DNA of 64,000 nt from Helochares maculicollis. Taxonomy: Eukaryota; Arthropoda; Insecta; Coleoptera; Hydrophilidae. Position numbers and translations under genes: made by a program. The DNA lies in NCBI GenBank assembly GCA_033557835.1, contig JAWQRO010000003.1, positions 35,100 through 99,099 on the forward strand. The letters are read 5' to 3'. Positions 1 through 12,899 of this stretch are shown here, piece by piece. Positions within the stretch are counted from its first letter, which is position 1; each line of letters opens with the position of its first letter. The notes beneath the pieces were generated by a model. That model was not told the origin of the DNA, ran no database searches, and saw only the letters and a program-made list of their open reading frames with translations.

Positions 1-3000
1 TTCCTTTTTAACTCTATTTCAGTTTTCATTTCCGCACATACAAACCAAAAAGTGCACTATACAAATACCGGAAAGTAGATACTATCTTTGATGTGGAAAT
101 CCGGAAACTTTGTGCAGAATGTCAGTGTTAAATGTTAAATTCCTTCCTTTGCGCTGACGTTAGCTTCAGCAAGTCGATATGCAGACGCACTATTGCTTAG
201 AAAACGATATTACTGCATCTAATGTCAGCAATTTATCAACCCCGAGTTCGAAGGAAGGCTGATGTCCCGCAGATTAAGAGCTTAAATACACCGAAATCCT
301 GGTGGAATTATTCAGGATGGAGCTTCACAGCCCTGTTCTGGTTAAATTGCCAGTGTTGAGCCAGCGAGAATACCACTTCTAATGCATATTACAATTAAAA
401 CTTCCTGTTCGACGTTAGTTCAGAAAATTATTCATGAAATCGAGTACGAAATTATACAATTTGCGGATATTTTGAAAGGAAGAGGGGTATTTCCTGCAGA
501 CGCAATGCATAATTTACATACTGAAGGTAAATAATCTTGCTTGAATTCAAGACGCCTTTTTGCTACAACAATTTCTCCTTAGCCTGAAATTGTCTCGAGG
601 CTTTTTATCTAGAGTTATCTAACAACAGTCTTGCAAGTGTTTTTAGGAAAAAAAGAGATAACGGAGATTGGATAAAAAATAAACAAGTTGATGATAACAA
701 GGGCATGACGCCAAATCATTATTATCTTACAGGCTACTTAGGTACTTCACTTTATTCCAATCCTTATTTAAATCAACTTGAACACACTTGAAGGAAGTCG
801 CGTTGGAATCATGAGACTATGCATTCGATCCACTCTTCATGGTGAGCACATTTGGATGTAAATTTTATGGGTCAGCATCTAACTTAGATGTGAAGTCACA
901 CTTTCTTAGTTGTTTTAAAATGTGATTTTTCATAACTACATTCAACTTAAGTTAGTACATTTCGTTTTGTTCCTATTACGTATGTGCTTTTTAAAGTAAA
1001 GTGGCAACAGTTTATTTGTTAGAACGGAACATGGCTTTATTGCTTTTGAACGGCCGTATTCTATGTGCATATCACTTTTTATATGTCTATTTTATAAATA
1101 GAAATAATTGATTAAAAAAAGTCTGGTTATAAGCCGCAAATATTTTTCCGGAGCAATATTTTATTAAAACAAACACTAATGGCATTGTTGAGGTATGTTG
1201 ATTATTAAGTCTCTTTTAAAATTGTTTACAATATTTAATACTTTTTATAAATTCGGTTAATTTCACAAACAACTTTAATTTATTTATGACAACTAGACCC
1301 TACTGAACCACTATCTAGCGATTTAATGTGTCAAGTTTGCAAGCACTTGAGCTAATTTCTCGCATTTCCATGTATTTGTGCCGAATAAAACGCTATAGTA
1401 AGTAAATGGGTATTTAAATTTTACGGTAAATTAAAACTTATGATGTAACACTGATTTCAGGGACAAAATTTCCCTCAAGTGGGACCTAAATGTTGTGTTT
1501 GCAATGAAAGATTATTTGTGAAATAGTGTTCTGACTGACTGAAAGGTCTGAAACAAGGAGACTGTATTTAGATACATTGTCGTAATGGTGTAAACAACGA
1601 ATTAGAAAAGAAGTTTAGATCTCAAAAATCAATAATTGTTGAAATTATTTTGCAGAATCTTTTTAAAAAGTAATGTGAGCGTCTTTTGCCATTTTACGAA
1701 AATTGTATTCAAAGGCGTGAAAGGGGAATTTATAAAAATACCGATATTTTACAGCAATTAACTACATTGATTTGTAGATATTTCTTCACCAATGTTGATG
1801 TTATGTTCTCTCTAATATTACCATAAGCTGTTTTGATAGGCGAATAGGTGATCAAGAATGATAGCTTTAGTAGGGCAAAAGTTATAACAACAGTCCTTTT
1901 ACTCAGACGAAGCCTCTCTACAACTTTTAGCATAGTGGTGAAATATTTGTAGATGTATCACTGTCTAGAGATTTTAAATAGAATTCATCTAAACGTTCAC
2001 TGTAGAACTGTGAATAAAATAAACATGATTTTTAAAAATGGGGATATTATGTTCAACTCATGACTGCATCGTATGCCATATGAGTATCTAAACTCACTAC
2101 CTGTAATGCCAATAAGCAATAATCGATGAATTGCTGGTATTTCAAAATCTTGACATACTTTTTTCATGCCCAAATATAAAGATAACAATGTAAATAAACT
2201 TGCAAATTGATAATTCATTTAACTTTTAGTAATATTCATACCAAATGGAAACGCGAGTAGTATTGATTACAGACTTAGGTAATGACTGCATCAAGAGCTT
2301 ATATGATGATAGAAGTTGGAGAGGCGCATTCATTTTTAACGAAGTTATTATCAAAACTCACGCTGACTAAAATTCACGTAGCGAAGTTGCGGACAGACAT
2401 ATCACAAATTAAAAAAATAAATAAATAATTGTCATTTTAATCAAATAAGTTTTTTAAAGTAAGTAATTGATCCGGGTTTTAGCTTTCTAAAAGTTAAGAC
2501 ATTTGGACTTCATTCAGTAAAACAATTTTATTTAGATTCGTTTGCAACCTTACGTTAGGATTGCAAAATTGCCTAAAGACTGCTCAAATGCTTACTTAAA
2601 ATAGAAAAGGACCCATTTTTAAAATGTTCTTGTGGTAGTATAATGATAAAACAGTTTCTATTATACATTTGTAACAGTTTGTATATACCCTACATTACTA
2701 TCCCGTTTGTGGTGCTTCAGGGGAATGTCCAAATTTTATGGCATATCGAGCTTTCCCCATCTGTTCTTACTCAATTGTATAGTGGCAATAAGTCAAATAC
2801 TAGAAACTTTCAGTTCAGTTTTATTTTCAATGGAAGCAGCTATTATATGTCCCCACAATAAGTTTTGCCCGTTATCTTTTAATGACCACTATTTTATCGT
2901 TGTAAGATAAATATAAAATCAGTTAAATTTTTAATACATTTATTTTACTTGCATGTGTGTGTGTGAGCTAAGAAATAATATCTTAAACAAAAAACATCTT

Positions 3001-3860
3001 CCAAGAAAAACTAAGAACTATCCTCAGCATTTATAAATAAATATTAGTAATCAAATTATTTATATATCTCGAATATTTGGATATGATAATATTTTGCAAC
3101 ACTGTACGATTATTATAAAATGTATAAACAAGCAAATAACTCAGTAAACTGAACATTCATTAAATCGTTCCCCATGTAATAAAATAACATTACAGTAAGC
3201 CCTCGAAATTGGCCTTGTTGTCACTGATGTGGGCATCAAACTAGCATATAATATAATTCTCCAATATTCTTTCATTACTGTCTGTCTACTTTAGATTTAC
3301 CAATACATATTTTAAAAACGTATATTTTCTACTATATTCCGGCCCAAATCAAGTGAACCGTGTGTGTTTGATCGGCAACAGGACGGTAATTGCTATTTTT
3401 ATAGATTCTGTAGCGACCCATTCTTCTTAGCGCAAACTATGACCGACCTAAAAATTTTAAAATTCTTGATATTGACAACAAAATGCTAACTCCACAATTC
3501 TATTCTATAACATTTTATGTACAATGCAACATAAAACAGATAGATAAGGAAGATATGGCAAGGCGACAAAAGGCTTTAAAACAGAGCAGAAACTAAAAAA
3601 CTCTCGGTGAATGTGAAAAGTTGAAACAAAGCCAACGACTGTTGGTCACGAAAGTATAAAGCTGCTATATAGGAGACCTCTCCGCCTCAACTATTTTAAT
3701 TGTTGACAGGGGAGAATTAAAACTTTCCACCCTGAACTGTAGGAAATAAAGGTGTTATTGTTGCGATCGTTTCAACAGCAATCGGGTTGCATCCAAGAGT
3801 ATGCCGTGAATTCAACGCAAAGTTAGTCTCACGGGCTTTTTACAAATGAAAGAGGTTTGA
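1..3860. other. Noncoding stretch, no gene seen
   Basis: AT-rich sequence with only short chance reading frames (up to about 73 codons), none with a recognisable domain. No tRNA, rRNA or known microRNA was recognised. A short GT run lies near 2953-2965. I see nothing else to annotate. Confidence 0.5.
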
Positions 3861-3900
3861 TGCAGGAAAACCTGACGTGACTTCAGGAGTTTTCCTTGCA
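3861..3900. repeat. Imperfect 40-nt hairpin
   Basis: The stretch begins TGCAGGAAAAC and ends GTTTTCCTTGCA. The arms pair through GGAAAAC/GTTTTCC and CTGA/TCAG around a short loop, with small bulges. It sits in a locally more GC-rich block (about 3600-3980). Its function is unknown. Confidence 0.4.
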
Positions 3901-4939
3901 AGTCCTCTGTCGCAGTTGGAAACAACGTTGAGCGGTGAATGTTAATGCAGACGGGGTAAGAAAGCTGATGGTTCGTAATAATTTACATAGTGACGCGCTT
4001 CCTGGATACGAAAAAAAGAGCTTCAGTGACAATATTTCGACAGGTTTAAAATGTAGAGCTTCTGCTTCGGTTGTGTCAATCTTATTACTTTTTTCCGAAA
4101 AAATACATTTTCATTTTGTCGATAGAATTCGTGCAGTCGACTAAGCAAATCATATTGTAAAGATACGACTGCTTTTTGGTACTGAGGAGAACATGCTTAA
4201 TTCACTTAATTGTCATTGCTCGAGTTGAACGAATATATGTTACCATTGTCCCCTGTTACTTTTGTCAATTCGCAGTCCAGAAGGGCTAGAGCGCAGTAAG
4301 GTCGGCTTGGACATCTAAATAGCCTACCTATAATATTCCTTCTAGAGCGGACTAAATTTTATAGAATTTTGCCAAGAACTTTTTTACCAGTTTTCTTTTG
4401 ATTTCGGCAAGAGACCCGCTGAAGCTGTGTTATTATTTTTTGTTATTTAGAGGCACACATCTAGTAAATCTATCTCTCTGGTCAAATATTTGATAGTACC
4501 ATTTTTCTCTTCTTAGTTTAATTATTGACATTAACCATAACTTTCTTTGAACCATAAATTGAGGCAAGTGTTACAACTTTACTGCCATATCATGATATAC
4601 ATGATACTTATACAGGTTACGTACTGTAGCGGTGTACTCATAAGTCCTCTACCTCCAGTTTTTTGTGTGTCCATCAAAGTCTTGAAGACGATTTTCAGAG
4701 TTCGTGATTACGCAAATACGCCATCAGGTGTTAAATAGAAACTCTGCTCACCACAAGAGCTTTCTTCCATTCTTCTTTTAGTAGAATTTTCATGCATGCA
4801 CTTATCACCTGTTCTATTATTGGCAATACATTGTAAAGGATAGTTCCAATATTCATATTGTTATAAGAGAAAAAGTGATGTTTATGGCTATAATTGCTCC
4901 CAGGTGGAATTATCATTAACTTTTCAATTAATACGTACC

Positions 4940-5250
4940 ATGGTAAGAAATGAACAAAAGCAGCGCTTATTACCAAACCTAACTAATTTGTTACCAGTAA
5001 AGAGATGCAGAAAATTACTTCGAGACCGTATTGCCAACAATTCGCCAAAAAGGTCAAGGTGACCGACATGGTATCGAATTCTGCAAAATGAAGCAAACCC
5101 ATATCTTAAAGAAGACGATATCAACTTACATTGGTAGAGGAGGATTTTTGGAATGGTTGGAAAATCTAAATAAAATGTTAGTCCAGACTTTATTTATTTT
5201 AAGCATGAAATTTTTCAACGAGCTATGCCAGACACAATATAAAACAAATT
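4940..5250 (+). pseudogene. Possible decayed coding fragment, unrecognised
   Basis: From the ATG at 4940 the frame reads MVRNEQKQRLLPNLTN and continues with charged, protein-like text. It is interrupted by stops after the PKRSR segment and again later, but keeps protein-like text (WYRILQNEANPYLKEDD) for roughly 100 codons. No splice sites explain the stops. This could be a fragment of a degraded mobile-element or host gene, or chance. No family was recognised. Confidence 0.15.
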
Positions 5251-5299
5251 CTCCAACGGAAGGTAATTCTACTAATAAGTTTAAAGTGCAGCAACAAAA

Positions 5300-8200
5300 C
5301 TACTAAACAATCCTTAATATAACACAAAATAACCATTAATAGTAGTTAAATTTCTGATTTAATTTATTTCTTTGTGCAACTAAATTTCAAAAATTAGATT
5401 CCCAGTTGGGAACGAAATACAATAGAGGCTTAATTGATTTGTTGTATTCGTTTGAGATAATTCTCCTCGAACGAACTTCTGATTAATCTGGGAGACGGCT
5501 GTGAAAAATCTTTATTTATTTGTAACTTTCGAGAAATTTCTTAGTGCCGACGTTTGTATAAAATTCAGAACACATGTAATCGCATATGTTTTGTGTACAA
5601 AAATTATGTGTACAATAGAACATCCTAAAAGAATGTCAGCGTTTAATCGACGGCCAGAACAGGCAGTTTATGCATGCCAAGAGATCCTCTCCGAAACATT
5701 TTTCATAGAGAAATTTTGGATGGAACATTAAAAGTAAACTAGTTCCATAAACAGGAAAAACAGCGAGTAATGGGCTTTTCAGAAATGCTAAAAGTGAAGA
5801 AGACGGAATAATTTCAAAGTGGGAAATTTTCACACGGAATCCCGGACGGGGAAAACTTTACACACGAAGCCGTTCCCTTCCCAATTGAGTTAGAACTTGC
5901 AAGGAAAAAAGTAATGTTCTTTATTGTTATGTTTTTATAAGAAACGTTTCCTAATGGAATGGCTAAAAGAAACATACGAACTACTCACTGGAAATTTAAT
6001 AATTCCTTGGCACATAATTGGCAAGCAGATACGCTGGAGTTATGTACAATACATAAAGACCGATATACAAAGAGAGCTCCGACACTAACAAGACTCCGGG
6101 AAGTTACTACAAATTACCTCGGTGCCTAATACGCTTTTGAACACAAACTTGGCCAGGAGAATATTAATATAGATGAGATAAGAAATTTGATCGCTTCCAA
6201 TGACATAATTTACATAACCATGCACAGTGAATGAAATAAGAGGAAACTTTCCGTGTGGCTGGTGGTGGGATACTCCACCCTTAGCTCGGCTTGCCTCGCT
6301 ACACCTCGCGTCACCTCTCCACGGCTACCGGAATAAATTTTGTTGAATTAAATCACGAAGTTGCTCGGCCTCAGGTGGTCTCCCAGGCCTCTGCGCGTTT
6401 CAATAAGTAGTTTTCCCGAAAAAGCGAATATGTATTTAAATGACAAATTTTCCGCTAATCAAAACGAGGACCCAGAAAATCGAAACATGAAAATGAAAGA
6501 AGGTATGAGGAAATTGCGTTGTTTAGGGGTTGGAATAACCGCTATTTCGTAGAAGCAAGCTATTTTTGCGAATTCACGGTTGTTACCAATTACCAGCTAT
6601 TTTGCGAATAGCGCCTAGCTTCTATATAGCGTACACTATTGCTTTTCAGATTTGTATGTGCACTGGAAATAATTGACAACCTAAACGAGTTTCAAAGCAA
6701 GCACGGCATTTAAACAATGCTATGGGCTAACATTTTTCATTTATTAACCTTTAACACCTTTTTCCGTCAATTATTAGCATTTTTGTTGTTTCATTTTAGT
6801 CCTATGATAAAACTTAATTATGTGCTTTTTAAAATAATCAAAAAGTATAACATATATAAGTGGGTAAAATTATCGATTTAATCGATTTATTGATTTAATG
6901 TTACGATAACATAATTTTTAATTTTGGAATAGACAGTGAAATAAATAATAATAAATTAATGTGCATTACTTTGATTTATTAAATGTTAATATGTTTCACT
7001 TTGACTTCGGCGACATTTATAAATTTTAATTAAATAATTCTATAAATCAGCTAGTAAATTTCCGTACAAATAATATATAGTAATAAGTGAATACACCCCA
7101 GGATTATCACAGCGGGAAAAATTATTTGAGGTAAAAACTCCGAAAATTTATAGGTAGTATAAGCAACCCCTGTTTCATTAACCACGGGTGTAACCTAATG
7201 GATTATTATTGTATTAAATTACAAAAAATATAGAATCGCCTCAATTGTGCAGAAATGATGATAATTGAGAAGGGCGAATTTTGGGCGGAAAGTAGGCGAT
7301 GATAATAATAATACTAATAATAAAGAGTTATATCTTCTACCGGAGGGGCAATCAGAAACGGTCATTAGAGACTGAAAATCAGGGCTCGAACTATCGAGGG
7401 AGACGCGTGAAGTTTTCTTTATCCCCGAGTCCACCGTAAATTTTTGTGGAAAAATTGCAGTCACGTATAATATTCCACGTGGCATTACGAGCAAGGCCAT
7501 ACGCTTTTGAATTGCCAACTTGGCCTAACATGGTCATTAACGTTTTAAAACGGGATGTTACATTTACAAGCCGCCTCCAAACTGCCTAATTTGCAAAATT
7601 AAAAACCCTCTTAAGTGCCACATTGAGCCAGTGACGTCACTTCTTCATAACTAATACATAAAATTGCATGATTTTTAAAAATGTAGTGCTCAAACGCCAT
7701 GACGCTTCCGAAACATCAAAATGGCACCCTAAACCACCGTTTACCCACTCAATCTTTCTCCTTTGAGAGGTAGTTTTTCCGTCTGCTATGATGAATTAGT
7801 AACTTTCGCCAAAGTTTTCTGTCCGATTTCCACAAGCTAGCCAAGAGTTGTATAGCAGATTGACTTGAAAACGCAACAGGACGTTTTGACGGATTTTGTG
7901 AGATTTTATGAACCTTCCGGCAACTTGCGGTAGTTCCTTGCCTGTGCTGTCGCCTTTAATCTTTAATGTTTTGGGTCGCGTCGCTTAAAAATCAAGGTTA
8001 TACTTGGACGCATGGGAGCCCATCAGAAGCTATCTACATAATTCAGGGCGTCCACTTTCAATTTATAATACAGTTGGGTATCGGTTGGAGTTTATGTATA
8101 ATAGAGGTGACTTGTGCATATTCTACTTTTGTGGCAGATACCAAATCAATCGCATAATATCAATGATTTTATATTCTCGCGTGCACGCTTTTGACAAGCG

Positions 8201-10340
8201 CGAAGGGCTACTCCATAAATTATGATCTCTCTTTCCTGGTTATTTCTACCAGCTCTTTAAGTCTTACTTGGCCAAACTGACGCGTGTAAAATATGAAGAT
8301 CCGTACTGGACACTAAAGCTAATTAGGGTTTTTCATAACAACAGTGTTTACCACATTGATCACTAATTTTCACTGACTATGTAGCATCCATAGCGATGAG
8401 AAAATCTGTGGAAAGCTCAAAAAGAAAGTTGAAATTTACTCTTGACAAAAATGTCATGCGGCCTATAAAATAGCTCCTTAAATGCAACGAAACAATTGGC
8501 ATACATCGATTTTGCAAATATCTAGTCTACATCAATGCCCAAATATCCACACATTAAAAGATTTTGATATTACTCTCGCTGCAAGCTTCACCGGAAAAGA
8601 CATACTAAAAAGAAACGTGATGAATTTGACACCCAGATCAAAAAAGACGTTGTATTTTTTACAATCAAATACTATGTCCAGTATGGAATTATGATATCTA
8701 GCTATGGGCTACCCTAGTAAATCCAACATTCATATGATCCAACGTTTATAGAAAAGTGTTTCAGTGTATCGTGAACACGCTTTAGTATATGCATAACGGT
8801 TACTTTTATCCTAATGTTGGGACTGCGATTCAAAAATCATATTGACATCGAAGAGTCATCACTAAACAGCTTAGATAAATAAAACCATTGGAATTTGTAA
8901 AAGGACAGTACAATAAATGATTGAGTTAAGAATGTCTAGGCCTTATTCTCTAGTATATTCAGCTAAATCTAAATTATTAATTGGATTTGTGAACTGGTTT
9001 TATTAATATGAAACTGGAAATAATCAAAGTTCAGCATAAGAATAAAATCAACCAAAAATGCGAAGTAAGCGATTTACATCGCAGATTTTATAATTTAAAA
9101 AATCAAAATCTGTAATCCACAATAAAATATAAATGAAATAAAAAACTATACCTACGCATTTCATCTTTGAAAATATACAACGACCTATTGTGGAGTAAAG
9201 TATCCTCCTGTATACTTTTTCAAAATCAAAATTTTAAGACTCGTTTTTAATTAAATATGAGTTAAGCATAAATAATTTTGTGTCTTTGTAAATTTAAAAA
9301 CATTAGCTTATATTTGGGTTTGATTAAATTTTCTACGTACTTTACAAGGTATTTTTATGGCTTTTTTATTTAAATATTTTTTTACCATAAAATTCAACGA
9401 GTGCATAATAACAACAACCGAAAGTATAGATCAGAATGCAATTCCAAAGACTTCAATGATTAATTTACCAGAAAAGGTATATATGAAAAGCATAATCAAA
9501 AGTCGAGAAAACGATAAATAATTTTTTTTATATAAGAGTCAGTCCTACAAAAAGCGACTGCACTGTAAATAAACCTGCCTAGGGATTGTAACAAGAACTT
9601 CAAACAAACAAATTATAAGCAAAGCACTTTAATACCACTATTTCAGCAGATAATCATTATTATTGTAATATAATATGACAAATATAAATCATATGTTTCA
9701 CATAGCTATCAAACCTTATAAATAAATTAGTTTTAGTAAACAGTTTAACATAACGCAAGAAAGGCGTACAACAGAAAATTGTAAAACGAAGTAACAAGTA
9801 TCAAAAAAATAATATTGTTAACTAATATCATACAAAATCGCAGTTGAATGTTTGGAAGAAAAACTAAAATGTAGAATGATTTTAGACTCGCCTTGTGATG
9901 AATAAATAAATAAAAATGAAAATCATATTTCTTTAAAATTGACAAAACACAATCACAAATACATATATATGAAATTAGTGTTTTAAGATCATGGAGAGAG
10001 CTACACGAGGATTATATTGCACAAATTAGAGGCATTCTAGAAGAACTGGAATTTTCTTCTGACAATGTCGTTACATTACGAACGACCGTAAATTGAATCA
10101 GTCTTACAAAAGTTTCGTTACTCTAGATACATTTGCCTTAAAGTAGATCCCCAAATTTAAGCAATTTGAAAATATGTGAACGATTCATAACGCTCAAAAC
10201 TATGGCTACAAAATTAAAAAGATAATACTCCTACCAAATTGAACCATGAATCAAGTGAAAGTTCCAATTGCGAAGATATGGAAACAAACCATACACTAAG
10301 AAATATGATTTAGAAAATATATTAGTCCAACTTATTGAAA
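5300..10340. other. Noncoding stretch, no gene seen
   Basis: No frame with recognisable protein similarity. Somewhat more GC-rich blocks occur near 5800-6400 and 7380-7560, which could be regulatory, but no specific site can be defended. Confidence 0.45.
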
Positions 10341-10349
10341 AAACTCTAT

Positions 10350-10370
10350 AGTTTGGGCTAAGCCCAAACT
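10350..10370. repeat. Perfect 21-nt palindrome
   Basis: AGTTTGGGCT and AGCCCAAACT are exact reverse complements around one central A. Outer CTAT/ATAG bases extend the symmetry with a one-base offset. No function is assigned. Confidence 0.6.
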
Positions 10371-10399
10371 CATAGTAGTCCGACTGAGTCCCAAAATGC

Positions 10400-12800
10400 C
10401 TGACCAAGTCGTCCATGCATGTTTCATGAGAACCATGGAACTATGGAGGAGTCAATGCAAAAAGATATATCCTAATCTTACACGTTAAGGCATTTTAATG
10501 CGTTTTGTAATCCATTTAAATATTTTGTAAGGACATTAGATTTTAGGACGCTGTTTTAGATTTACCCGCGGTGGCTTTAATTCTTTAAGCAATGCGTGCC
10601 ACACATTTAAAATGAAATTAAATTGTTAGAGTATGAGACGATTGCGAGCCAGGGATAAGAATGGCGATCTTATGACTCCTCTGAGTTATTTCCTGAGGAA
10701 GGAGATGCGAATAGAATTAAATTGGATAATACTGTCGAGCCAAGTCATTGCAACGCGGCGCTGCTGTTGGAAAGAGAGCATCCAGCAACCAGCCAACGTA
10801 TGTATGTGAAATTTTAAACCGGCGTAAGTCAAGAAGAATATGTGGAACGCAGAAAGAATATATAAAGCGATTGTGTTATCCGCGACATTTTCCGAAGGAG
10901 CTCCTAACTTTATTGTGTTTAGGCGACGTCTAAATACAATTCACGTTATCGATATATGTATGTTCTTGCTCTTTGACCCATTTCTGATATTATTTGGAGA
11001 AAAAATGAGCAAGGCATTTTCGCCATTCATCTCCGGAGCAAGTTCGCATAGAAAAAGTCCCATTATTTGGTAATAGTGACACAACACGTAAATGCCGCAA
11101 ACTTCCTGTCGCCCCCTCGTTACATCACAAGGTTGAGCCCCATTCAGCTATTATGGTGTTGTTAATTCATTGAGAGGTAATGTAACTCATTTAGTCCGTT
11201 GATATATGTTACTAGCACAATCGCTGGTTCACTTCAACAGGCTAACCGAACTTCATCAGGACCTTGAGCGTTTTATGATTTATTATATCCCGAATTGTCG
11301 TCATTTTTAAATAAAAGTTTTCAGTCAGACTTTCAAAATTTAAATATAATTGGAAGCATTTCATGCAAGAAGTTATTGATGGGTTAATATAAAAATATTA
11401 TCAATCACTACGAAGTTACATCTCAGATATCGCTAATTTCAGAAGTAATTCATTTGCGACCGATCAGCATTTTTCCAGCTCTTTCCAACACAATTAAAGA
11501 AGTATTATCCAGTTTCCAATCCTCCTAAGTGAAAAGAATGGTATTCTGAGCATACAAATAGACATTCGCACTGATTGCAGTGATGCTCAATGTGTGTGTG
11601 TGTTAGTAAAATTTAGAGAATGCACCTAGTAGCTTTTGTTGAAACACTGAGATTCCTACTTACAACACCGGATCGATCAGGACTTGCCCTCTATTTATAA
11701 TTCAAAAGCTGTACACCTAACTGCAGCGGGTTCATCTTTCCTCGGTAATTATCAGGTCTTTATGGCCCAACAAATCTGCGCACCGGTCTTTGAAATTTCA
11801 TATTCATACCAGAAACTTTCAGATGGGAAGTTAAATTGTTAGTATAAAACCAATACGATTGTGAATAGGAAAATCTTTGTGCAGAGGCTCTACCTAAAAG
11901 CTTCCTGAAAGTTTAATTAAGTTGAGTGCGGATAGCTACCCTTACACATTTTATTGTAATGTACTCACGAGGTATATGATAAGATCGGAAAGCTTAAACA
12001 AAGAAAAAAAGTGGACGTGCACTGGCATTAATTACCAACTAGCATGGTAGTAATTTCCAATTTAGGGGTTGCAGCTTGAAAAAAAGGAGGATCTATTTGC
12101 CAACAAACAAAGACGGAAAAACGTAATATAAGTAGTTTATATGTGGAATCCCAATGGATCGAATGGAATAAAAGACGAAAACACAACTCCAAACAAGATT
12201 TATTAGGAGACGCAGAGAGAGCTGCTCTCAGACAGGGGAGACATCAAATTCCGGTATTTTTAACCTTAATTGAAATCGGAAGCTTTGTCGCAAATAGAAA
12301 AACAGCTAATGATAATATATATTCTCGACGCGGACGAAATTGGAATCTCGAATAAATTTCGAAACTCAAATAAACGGGAATTTTATCACCCATCAGAAGT
12401 TTACACATGTGCTGAAAAACAAATTATGGAAAAGCTTCATCAAGAAATTTATTTTGCATTACAATTAAATTTTATATGTAGAGTTTAATTAACGAATATA
12501 TTTCACAAATAAAATAAATTACAACAATTAAATAATTATATTTGGGTGCAACTAATAAATATAATTGGGCAAAATATGATTTAATAGTAATAAATTTGTG
12601 TGAAGGCATAGTGGCGACCAATTTATGTGTAAATGAATTTTTTAATGAACATCCTTTATGCCCATATATGAATTTTTGCCGTGATAATTTTGCATAAACG
12701 AGTTGTCGCCTAAGGCTGCTTTACGGATAAATGAATATTCCTTTTCACAGAGTAATATTTTTTTATACTTTTTGTGGTCATTTCACATGCATAATATTAG
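10400..12800. other. Noncoding stretch, no gene seen
   Basis: Only short open frames. A GT run occurs near 11590-11602. Nothing recognisable as a gene, RNA or complete mobile element. Confidence 0.45.
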
Positions 12801-12802
12801 TG

Positions 12803-12895
12803 GTTGAACAAAAATAGGTTAAATGTGTTTAACAAAACTAGGTTAAATGTATTCAACAAAAATGGGTTAAGTGCGTTCAACAAAATTATAGGTAA
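12803..12895. repeat. Short tandem repeat, about 24-bp period, nearly 4 copies
   Basis: Successive units read ACAAAAATAGGTTAAATGTG, ACAAAACTAGGTTAAATGTA and ACAAAAATGGGTTAAGTGCG, each followed by TTTA or TTCA, then a degenerate fourth unit (ACAAAATTATAGGTAAATTT). The units differ by a few bases, so this is an ageing minisatellite. Confidence 0.8.
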
Positions 12896-12899
12896 ATTT

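Noticed and set aside
7686..7700. 15-mer GTGCTCAAACGCCAT shared with 31494-31508
   Set aside because: A single 15-base match between two places in 64 kb is expected by chance, and the flanks do not match.
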